From Sclerotiophoma versabilis (lineage: Eukaryota > Ascomycota > Dothideomycetes > Pleosporales > Didymellaceae), in the NCBI GenBank assembly GCA_012274445.1, contig JAAROD010000080.1, forward strand, positions 2,356,001 through 2,420,000: 64,000 nucleotides of DNA. The letters are read 5' to 3'. Position numbers and translations under genes: made by a program. A model generated the notes under the pieces. The model was not told the origin of the DNA and did not search any database. It saw only the letters and a program-made list of their open reading frames with translations. Positions 56,111 through 64,000 of the stretch are shown one piece after another (the first letter of the stretch is position 1; every line of letters begins with the position of its first letter).

Positions 56111-56277
56111 GGCTCAGTGTTCTAGTCGTATGATTGTCGCTTCGTAAGCCCGTCTCTGCTCCCCCGAGAAGCTCTATTTCTAATAACCAACAGGGGTTTT
56201 CAGCCCAGATACTGAGTATCGGAGATGTGACAGGTTCTGGGTTTAAATGTTTAAATGTTCAAATCCCGGCTGAGCCC
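56111..56277 (+). tRNA. tRNA-Pro(CGG)-like gene with three insertions, possibly decaying
   Basis: GGCTCAG (56111-56117) pairs perfectly with CTGAGCC (56270-56276). The anticodon stem is GTCGC/GTGAC. After removal of 56144-56193 the loop reads TTCGGG|T with proline anticodon CGG. A second intron of 29 nt (56197-56225) is at the canonical 37/38 site. The T-stem CTGGG/CCCGG is intact, but its loop has grown to TTTAAATG-TTTAAATG-TTCAAAT, three near-copies of the T-loop heptamer. Box A is imperfect (TGTTCTAGTCG against the usual TGGTCTAGTGG), losing G10 and G18. CTTTTT follows at 56281-56286. The defects suggest decay or an unusual molecule. It lies 29 bp behind tRNA-Leu in the same direction. Confidence 0.65.
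56144..56193 (+). other. Spliceosomal-type intron-like insertion inside the tRNA-Pro anticodon
   Basis: The insertion of 50 nt starts GTAAGC, has TTCTAATAAC about 9-12 nt before its end, and finishes CAACAG. It interrupts the loop between positions 34 and 35, so that C34 is in one exon and G35-G36 in the next. Its exact removal recreates the conserved proline loop TTCGGGT. It shares signals and length, but no other sequence, with the D-loop insertion of the neighbouring tRNA-Leu gene. Confidence 0.55.
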
Positions 56278-57470
56278 GTTCTTTTTGCCATGAGCTCTGC
56301 TGTTAAACTCTCAGTTCTGTTTCACTGACATGTTGCGGTAGAGGCTGGAATGCACTCAAAAGTGTTTTTGCCTCGTCCTTGTCACACAATTCCCATCTCG
56401 CTGTTGTAGAACTCTCTAACCTTTCAAGAGTGTTGCAATAACACTCTATCAGATTTGCAACGTTCGGTTGTGGTATTGTACATACCCCCAACGATGACTT
56501 GGGGCAACGTGAAGGACCTTAGGAAACCCACTCGTTGTCCTATCGGTGTCACTTTATTCCAACAATCTGACACAATAACTCCAATCAATCTACGATAATC
56601 CTCTCATTGTAGTATGTGAGGAATAAATGGCGTCAATTGCAACTTCTAGTGCGGCCAGGATCGCATCAGACGTAGCTCATCTCTGGCTTAGAGTTGGGTA
56701 CCGGTGATCAAGCAGTCGAACAATTCTGAATTTGGTCTTCCTTATTGCGTATCCATTTCTGGGATAGCAAAGACCACGGGTTCGTAGATGTGGGCATACT
56801 TTAGGCTCTGCGGACAAGACCTTTTTGGTCAGAGAGACTGTAGCCGTTGGGTGGAGGAAGGCAATGCATGGCTGAGGATCCGCGACAGTTCGACTAACTC
56901 AGTGGCGTCAAGCCAATCTAGAGATAGGTCACAAGGCTGAGCAACGACGTCAGGTGGTATAGCTAACCTTCATACATCATGGTGGCCGATCATGCATTCA
57001 TGTTTAGAGCCGACTCGGGCAATAAATTCTGATACAAGAAAATAACGGTGGCTGTTAGGCGAGGCATGGACAAGGGAGTCGAAAACTGTCGTTTCTTCAA
57101 CTTATGACTAGTCAGATACTGCGCCGTCCAACCTTGTCTAGGTACCTCTTCATCGCGATACTCAACTGAAGCGTGCATTGATGAGCTGCGCACATCCAAG
57201 GGAATCACGTTTCATTCAAACTACACCTATAGGAGAGTAAAGGAGGGAGCGCCTGTTCCAAATAGCCAATTGAACACCATATCCATCGAGAGCGCCTTCT
57301 AGCGCCCTGTAACTGCCATCCCGTCAGGGTGTGATGAAGATTGCGCGAGCGCCTTCAGCAAAGGAGCGTTGTCGCTGATACCCAATTTGAACGCCAAGAG
57401 AGCCCGGAAAATCCGTAGCGAATAGATACCTACAGGTGTACTGCTGTGACGCTGACTTTTCGATCAAGAC
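56278..57470. other. Intergenic, no gene seen
   Basis: Spacer of 1.2 kb between the tRNA pair and the NBR1-like stop. Starts with the T5 stop of the tRNA-Pro-like unit. No further tRNA arms or coding frames were recognised. Confidence 0.4.
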
Positions 57471-60410
57471 TCACTGCGTCTCCTCGTCGCTAGCATCAAG
57501 GATGTCGTACTCCTCATCGGTCATGAAGCCCTCGTCATCAGAGTGCAACGCGACGCTCTCGGCATCCTCGAAGAATTCCTCATCGGAGACAACAGTGACA
57601 GTGCGAGCGATAGTGCTCTTCTCCGACAAAGGAGACTGTGGCTGGACCGTAGAAGTCTCGTATGTGCTAGACTCAGGCGACTCCTTGTCCAATTGAGGGA
57701 AAATCATGCCTGAGGCTTGAACAGTGGGCTGATGCTCTACCTGCTTCTCCTCAACTGGAAGCTCAGCAGTAAGCTCCTTTGCGGTCTCCTTAACCTTTGG
57801 GACGGGAGCTGGTCTGATGCTAGCTAGAGCAGCCGCATGCTCCTTGCGGCGGTTCTCGAGCAGACGCTCAACTGCAGCCTTGCGAACCTGCTGAATGCGC
57901 TCCATCTTCTGTTGCTCAAGCTGCTGCGCCTGCGACTGGCTAATACCCTTCGCCTTCTCCAGCCTGGCCTGTAGGAGAGTCTCGTACATCTGCGACGATG
58001 AAGAAGCCTCGGCAGCCTCAGAAATATGGGCGGAAACAGGAGCGGTAACGGCCTGAATGTCGCACCAAAGTCGGTGACCAAAGGGAATTCCATCAGCAGT
58101 CTTGAGGCGCCAGTAAGAGATGGCAGTGCCCACGCGCTGGGGAGCCTTCATGACTACGCGGAAAGATACTTCCTCGCCAGCCTGGACTGGAGCACCAATA
58201 ACATTGCTCTCACTGGCCTCGGCGAGCTCGGCCTGGCTCAATGCGCGGGTATTATCAATGTTGAGCATATTGTCACCACCGACGTGCCGGACGCTGCAAC
58301 CTGCCGGCCATGCGTTGGGACCAGGGTTGCGGAGAGTCCACACTTGAACAAACTCTTGACCAACACAGATCTTAGAGCCATCGATGATGGTGTCGCGGAT
58401 GAAGTGAGCATCGAGACTCTCGAGACTGGTCTCAGTCTTCACAACAGCAGACTGCGCCTGCGCGAAGTTAGCGTACTGGTTGTTTTCCATTGAGCAGGGC
58501 ACATACCTGGATAGGTTCAAACAAGAGATCCTGGTTAGCAACCTTCTCCTTGACAGGTTCAGCTGACGGCCTCATATCGACAATGGTCTGAACCTGGGTT
58601 GCGGCGTTTGTTGAAGGAGCCACAGGAGCAGTCTCAGTGGCGGTTGAACGCCTTGTTACAGGTCGACGATCCCCGAGAGCAGTGATCGAGTTATTGACCT
58701 TCTCGTCCATGGTGGTGACGCTGACGTTACGGACAGGGGTCTTGAACTTGATGAGCGGGTGTGTGTGGTTGTGCTTGTTGCTTGGGTGCGCCTCGCAGTT
58801 CTGGCAGAAATCTGTATCGTGACACACAGCGCACTTGTAGCGCGTACCCTCAATGTATGAGAGGTTCTCCTTGTCCTTGCACAGAGGTCCATCGCAGTAA
58901 ATGCCGTAGTGACGACAGCCGCTGGAAAGAGGCTCGGTTAGAGGCTCATAGATTGGGACGAAGCGGTGGCGGGGATGAATGATCTTAGCGCTCTGCAAGC
59001 ACTGAGAACAGTAATCCCAGTCTGGGCAGTTCAGGCACTTGTGGCGCACACCGTAGATGAACTTGTCACAACCGTCGCAAACGGCGTTGTGGCGTGCATT
59101 TCGGCCCGGGTTACAAAGAGCGTTGCTGAGAGCAGACAACGGGGTGTCTGAGGTAGCCCCCTTGAAGGCGTGACCGGGGTGGTGGCCGTGCCTGTTAACG
59201 GTGTGGCAATCCAGGCACAGGTCATAGTCTTCACACACTGTGCATGTGACAAACTCCTTCTCTGAGAGAACTGGTAAAGTCAGCATAGAAATAGTCAAAA
59301 CAAATGTTCTCAGCTTACCCTTGACGCAGCTGTTGCAAGTGCGAGTCGCCTCTTCTTCATATGTGACAGACTGCTTCTCATCGGTGAAGGCACCGGGAAT
59401 GTCCTTGACCTTGGGTGGGATACGCTGAGTGGTGCTGTTTACGACATTGCCGTTCTTCACAAAACGCTTCACCATCCAGTGGCCATCGCCAGGGCAGTGA
59501 ATGCCCGAGTCTACACAGGCATGGCAGAGATCGTAGTCTCCGTTGTCACAGACGCTGCAGTGGAAGTGCTCATCATCCATGGGGTGGTTGCAGTTGTTGC
59601 AGTACACAACCCAAGCTGTGCATGCTGCTGACGGCTTGGGGCGGAATGTGAGCGGGACGTTGTGGGGAGCCTTGGACAGCTTATCGAGGAATGCTGTCGA
59701 CGAAGTCAGTATACAGTTGTCTTTTGTCGTCCACGAGTGTTTCAAGAGGCACTTACCCTGGCGAGTTGTGAACGGCCTAGGTACAGGGGCCTCTCCATCG
59801 TCTGCAGGCTTCACCGGTGAAACAGGGCTGACTGCCTCAAGCTTGGGCGCCTCCGGAGAGCGGGCAATGACTGGAGAGACTGGTGCAGCGGCCTGAGGAG
59901 TCAAGGTCTCGGAGCTCAGACGGAAGACAGAGGGATCTGGGACAGCTGCGCGGGGGAGCGTGGGAGGAGCGGGCGTAGGGAGCTCGAAGAAATCGCCCGG
60001 AATGGTAGCTCTCAGGCGGAGCTTGAGCTTTGCCTTCGCGGCGCGGAAGAGCGTCTTGTAGACTGCAGGCGCGTTCGAGTCGAGGGTGACGTACGCGGCG
60101 GCTGAGTCGGAGTAGCGTTCAAAGACGACTTGCTCATCATCGCGGATCAGAAGACCAGCACGAAGCTACATAGCGAACGTCAGTCCATAGGTTTCTCCGT
60201 ACTAGTGCTTCGGCGCGCTTGGGCTATTGGCCGAAGTGAGGCGGCAGCCTGCTCGTCCGGCAACTCGAATAGGATACAACGCACCTTCTCTGGAAGAACA
60301 TTCGCTCCAAGATCCTTCAGAGGCAGCCTGAGCTTCCTCGTCTGGCCGCGGAAGAGGACCTTGATAGTGATGGGCGTGTCCAGCGTGACAGGAGCATTAG
60401 TGGTAGCCAT
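57471..60410 (-). CDS. NBR1-like selective autophagy receptor (PB1, ZZ fingers, FW domain)
   Basis: Exons are 60285-60410, 59757-60165, 59319-59693, 58507-59270 and 57471-58457 (886 aa); all introns are GT-AG. An N-terminal PB1-like domain spans about residues 1-85 (TITIKVLFRGQTRKLRLPLK ... VVFERYSDSAAAYVTLDS). Zinc fingers of the ZZ type follow: VYCNNCNHPMDDEHFHCSVC, CTVCEDYDLCLDCHT, CDGCDKFIYGVRHKCLNCPD, and YKCAVCHDTDFCQNCEA. The NBR1 FW domain starts near residue 565 (HFIRDTIIDGSKICVGQEFV ... WTLRNPGPNAWPAGCSV ... YWRLKTADGIPFGHRLWCDI). A C-terminal acidic segment contains EEYDIL (Tyr875-Leu878), which fits an Atg8-binding LIR. Known fungal members deliver cargo, including vacuolar hydrolases and peroxisomes, to the vacuole. 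The last acceptor is ambiguous by 6 nt (CGCAG|GCGCAG|). Confidence 0.92.
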
Positions 60411-61321
60411 GGCGGGTGAGTGAGGCGGCTGACGACAGTCGACTATCGGCAAAGGCGGAAGTGAACGGCGCTGCAGACTCGCTGCGGCGCAGTGCTGCGT
60501 AAAGAAAGCAGCTGTCGAGAGGCTACTGCTGGGCGGTGCAGGTCGGTGGGAGTGGAGGTTGGAGGTGGAGAAGGTGAGGTAGCTGGGGCAGCGGTAATGG
60601 AGCTGCGGCTGCCTAGCTTGGGCGATCTAAACGTGATGCGGCACGCCAACCGCGGTACCAGGGCAACACCTTGCCTCTTGCAGGCAGCAGGTTGCGGTCA
60701 ATGAGGCCAGCTCGATACTAGAGACCTGGTTTGAGAACGCCCTTGAGTTGCTGCAGGAACAGTTTGTCTACGGTGCTGGATGTTCGTGGGTTGATGATGC
60801 TACAGCATCTGCACGTGAGGCAAGATAAGGTTTCACCGATGCACGATAGCAAGGACGGTCTAGCGTGGAGGACGAGCATCAGGTGTGACCATGCGCCTTT
60901 TGTTCACCACTCCGATGAGAAGAGGGGAGTTCTAGTCACTACGGCTTCCCGGTTAGGGCAACTTGACCGCTGAATGGTCATTTGATCATCACTAGACGAA
61001 TTCAGAGATCTAATCCAGTACAACGATGGAGGTATTGTCTGGCTGCCTTCTGATAAATGATGTTCCGAGTTCTCAGATGGCTTTGAACTTCTTCGGCCTC
61101 GAAATTCAAACGAATGTTCCTCAGGGCAGACTCGGATTTCTCTCCCAAGTCGTTGCAATATTCATGATGCCGCGCGACCGTTGCTCAATGCGCAGAGGGG
61201 ATCTGCCCCACACGGCACGCTAATGCCGTTAGTAAGCCGGGCTCCACAACTTTTCTCTGTGGAAAACTGCGCTGGAAGAAAAGTTCGAGTCCAGCATTAT
61301 TGTTGCATACCATAACTGAAG
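60411..61321. other. Divergent intergenic region
   Basis: Spacer of 911 bp between the NBR1-like gene (-) and NOP13 (+), holding both promoters. Small frames only; nothing recognised. Confidence 0.4.
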
Positions 61322-62677
61322 ATGTCAGACGTCGACATGAGCTCAGAAGAGGAAGTGAAGAGGGTCACAAAGAAGGAGAAGAAGGAAAAGAAAGAAAAGA
61401 CCGAGAAGAAAAGTTCAAAATCCAAGGTCAAGCCGGAATCCAACTCAGACAACGATACCGATGAAACACCAGCGAAGAAGCGCAAGCGCGAAATTTTGCC
61501 CGAAGAGATTGTCGTGGACGTTGAACTCCCCGAACCTTCCTCGAAGAAAGCTGCTCGTGCCGCGAAGAAGGCAAAGCTGAACCCCAAGCCTGCTGCTGCT
61601 GGTACCGATGCGTCCGCAGACGCAACAACAGATGGCGCTGCCGGCGAGGGAAAGAAAGGTGAAGAGAAGCGCTCAGAGTTTGGTGTTTGGGTTGGCAACC
61701 TCCCTTGGTCTGCCACCAAGGACTCGCTGCGTAGCTTCATAACGGAGAATACCGAGATTAAGACGGAGCAGATCACCAGAGTGCATATGCCTCCGTCTAC
61801 GAAACCCGTCCCCGCCCACTGGACGACCAAGCCCAATAACAAAGGCTTCGCATACGTTGACTTCTCGACTGAACTCGCCATGTACGCATGCATCGCATTG
61901 ACCGAGACCAAGATGGACGGCCGTGCGTTGCTCATCAAGAACGCAAAGAGCTTCGAAGGCAGACCTGACAAGCCAAAGGCAGAGGGAGAAGAGGCTGGCG
62001 GTCGTGTGAAGGCTGTGGGCAAGGCCGGTGGTCACCCACCGAACAAACGTGTTTTCATTGGCAACCTGTCATTCGATGTCACAAAGGAGGATCTTGAAGC
62101 CCACTACCAACCGTGCGGATCGATTGAGAACATACATATGGCGACTTTTGAGGACTCTGGGAAGTGCAAGGGTTATGCCTGGGTGACATTTGGAGACGTT
62201 GAGACTGCTACTTGCGCTGTTCAGGGTTTCGTCATGAAGACCGAAGCTGAAGTGAAAGCCATGAAGAAGAAGGGTGCGGATGGCTCTGATGACGAAGGAA
62301 CTGAGGTCAAGAATCCCACAAAGAGGAGAAAGTGGCTGTTGAATAAGCTGAACGGCCGAGAGATGCGTTGTGAATTCGCTGAAGATTCGACAACTCGTTA
62401 CAACAAACGCTACGGCAAAGACAAACCAGCAGCGCCCATTGACGGTGTCAATCCAGATCGCTGGAAGAACTTTGGTGGTGATAATGACCGGCAAGGTGGA
62501 AGAAGAGAGCCGCGAGAGCCACGTGCGCCGCGCCCGCCAAAGAATGGCCCTAACAGCATTCAGCCTGGCAAGAAGGTCGACCCTAGGTCAATCAAGAGTG
62601 GCTCAGCCCACATGAACGCTCAAAGAGCTAGCCAAGCTATCGTGGAGGGGAAAGGCAAGAAGACCACGTTCGAGTAA
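61322..62677 (+). CDS. NOP13: NOP13-like nucleolar RNA-binding protein
   Basis: Single exon of 451 aa. A Lys/Glu-rich N-terminus (about residues 1-115) has clusters such as KKEKKEKKEKTEKK and AKKRKRE. Two RRMs follow. RRM1 spans about 120-210 (FGVWVGNLPWSATKDSLRSF as RNP2, then NNKGFAYVDF as RNP1). RRM2 starts at about 242 (KRVFIGNLSFDVTKEDLEAH, then CKGYAWVTF), with a long insertion after it. The tail is Arg/Pro/Gly-rich (GRREPREPRAPRPPKNGPNS), ending in a conserved basic block. The double RRM with the NLPW start is typical of yeast Nop13 relatives, which associate with pre-ribosomes in the nucleolus; NOP12 is the nearest alternative. Confidence 0.88.
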   Translation: MSDVDMSSEEEVKRVTKKEKKEKKEKTEKKSSKSKVKPESNSDNDTDETPAKKRKREILPEEIVVDVELPEPSSKKAARAAKKAKLNPKPAAAGTDASADATTDGAAGEGKKGEEKRSEFGVWVGNLPWSATKDSLRSFITENTEIKTEQITRVHMPPSTKPVPAHWTTKPNNKGFAYVDFSTELAMYACIALTETKMDGRALLIKNAKSFEGRPDKPKAEGEEAGGRVKAVGKAGGHPPNKRVFIGNLSFDVTKEDLEAHYQPCGSIENIHMATFEDSGKCKGYAWVTFGDVETATCAVQGFVMKTEAEVKAMKKKGADGSDDEGTEVKNPTKRRKWLLNKLNGREMRCEFAEDSTTRYNKRYGKDKPAAPIDGVNPDRWKNFGGDNDRQGGRREPREPRAPRPPKNGPNSIQPGKKVDPRSIKSGSAHMNAQRASQAIVEGKGKKTTFE

Positions 62678-62888
62678 GCTGGCGAGGCGACCTCGTGCAA
62701 TCGTGGTTGGCGTCGGTGTCAAAACATTGCGCGGTGGCAGGCGTAACTGCGCCCGAGTTGGGAGGCAGCTGCACTTCGAGTTGTTTACAATATACCCACT
62801 CAACCCACATTGGTAGCAATCAGCAAATCTACATTTCACTTCTACCTTTTACCTCCACATCTCTACTGTTCGATAACCTACCTATCCT

Positions 62889-64000
62889 ATGTCAAACCTC
62901 AAGCGCATCAATGTCAAGCCCAACCCTGCCTATGAAAAGGCAGGTACTGCCTCATACGCGAGTCTACTGAAAAAATATGGCTTCGCACCCACCACAGCCG
63001 GACCTTTCCAGGTGATAGAGGAGAGGGAGCGGTCTTTCAAAAATGCATTTAGACCCAAGAGCAAGAAGGAAACGAAGCTCGCTCTGCACAAGATCGAAGA
63101 AGATGGCAAGCTTGGTGAGGTCAAGGCTGAAGACCAGCAGAACGATGCTCTCTACACATGTCCTGTCGAGATTGGAACGCCGCCTCAGACAATGAATTTG
63201 CATTTCGACACAGGTAGCTCAGATCTTTAGGCATGTAATCCTGGTCATCGCCATCCTCAAGGCTTTTGACTCATGCTTGTGTATAGTTATGGTCCACTGA
63301 GCTCGACTCGAAAATCAAAGCTGCTCGTGGCGAGCACAACTTGTTCGATGCTAAGAAGTCAAGCTCCTTCGAGAAAGTGCCTGGCAGCTCCTGGAAGATC
63401 AAGTACGGTGACGGTTCAAGTGCCTCAGGTATCGTCGGCACCGACGACGTCACACTGGGTGGTCTTTGTGTCGAAAACCAAGCTATCGAGCTGGCCACTA
63501 AGCTCTCTACACAGTTCACCAAAAGTGCAGGTGATGGCCTTCTTGGCCTTGCATTCGGGAAGATCAACAGTGTCAAGCCCAAGGGAGTAGCGACGCCTGT
63601 CGAGAACATGGTACATTTTTATCGAACTTTTTCCAATCAAAGAAGTCAATACAACAAATAGTTCCCAAACTGACATACCAACTCACAGATGGCCCAAGAC
63701 GATCTCCAAGAAGATCAAGAGCTATTCACCTGCTACCTCGGGTCTTGGCGTGACAAAGACGAAGTCGACAAGGGCGAATCATTCTATACGTTCGGCTACA
63801 TCGATCCTGAAGTCCTTGATCGCTGTGGCGTCAAGGAGCCTCACTACGTCGGTATCGATACCACGAGGGGCTTCTGGCAGTTCGCATCTCCTTCTGCCTC
63901 CATAAACGGCAACGTCATCGACCGCGGCCCCAACACTGCCATCGCTGATACCGGAACCACACTTGCGCTCGTGTCGGACGATCTGTGCAAGCAGATCTAC
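62889..64000 (+). CDS. Aspartic endopeptidase, aspergillopepsin-like, cut by the window end
   Basis: Pepsin-family protease. Exons are 62889-63230, 63287-63610 and 63689 to beyond 64000. The first active-site loop is LHFDTGSSDL with catalytic Asp107; the second is AIADTGTTLALV in exon 3. Between them lie WSTELDSKIK, WKIKYGDGSSASGIVGTDDV and GLLGLAFGKINSVKPKGVAT. The N-terminus (MSNLKRINVKPNPAYEKAGT) has no secretion signal, as in a known fungal subgroup with a leader of about 85 residues. The codon after DTGSSDL, normally Trp (TGG) directly before the intron donor, is TAG here. The next bases are GCATGT instead of a GT donor. As written the frame stops after residue 113, so the gene may be broken or the sequence may carry an error. 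The 63611-63688 intron is normal. Confidence 0.75.

Overview
This window reads as nuclear DNA of a filamentous ascomycete (Pezizomycotina, probably a dothideomycete). Its protein genes carry mostly 45-70 nt GT-AG introns with GCTAAC- or CTGAC-like branch sites. The gene set includes Ku80, an NBR1-type autophagy receptor with several ZZ fingers, AP-3 mu, a HOS4-like ankyrin protein, an AA9 polysaccharide monooxygenase and a class II-type secreted peroxidase. The species assignment is inference; the fungal gene structure is seen directly. I rebuilt exon structures by hand from reading frame, splice signals and family conservation. 'Length' means the spliced product.

Layout. 0.3-3.1 kb: TIM14/PAM18 (-), RLP24 (+), class II aldolase-like protein (+). 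3.1-11.2 kb: gene-poor, with one MITE-like element. 11.2-12.2 kb: ARPC5 of the Arp2/3 complex. 12.2-17.1 kb: gene-poor and repeat-like, with one unrecognised spliced gene (14.6-15.25 kb) and a broken Gfd2/YDR514C-like gene. 17.2-24.8 kb: AP-3 mu (-), DMAC1-like (+), a 38-bp minisatellite, TAPR1/HAPSTR1-like (-), F-box (+), DUF676 lipase-like (-). 26.5-35.7 kb: a Ser/Ala-rich single-pass membrane protein, TMEM205-like, two methyltransferases resembling eEF1A methyltransferases EFM7 and EFM4 placed tail to tail, a small membrane protein, and KU80. 36.5-46.5 kb: a short-chain dehydrogenase, an AA9 LPMO with CBM1, a class II-type peroxidase and a second secreted haem peroxidase, which together look like a lignocellulose-oxidation neighbourhood. 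47.2-55.4 kb: parvulin, HOS4-like, polyprenol reductase, aldo-keto reductase. 55.9-56.3 kb: two tRNA genes. 57.5-64 kb: NBR1-like, NOP13, and the 5' part of an aspartic protease.

The most unusual signal is the tandem tRNA pair at 55.9-56.3 kb. A tRNA-Leu(CAA) gene and a tRNA-Pro(CGG)-like gene each have a normal-looking intron at the canonical 37/38 site. Each also has a second insertion of about 50 nt at a non-canonical place: the D-loop of Leu, and inside the anticodon of Pro. Both insertions begin GTAAG, hold a fungal branch-site-like CTAA motif and end CAG, exactly like the spliceosomal introns of the neighbouring protein genes. Removing them restores a standard D-arm and a standard Pro anticodon loop. 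The Pro gene has other defects and may be decaying, and no splicing is shown here. A third, less clear tRNA-like Pol III unit lies at 43.3-43.5 kb.
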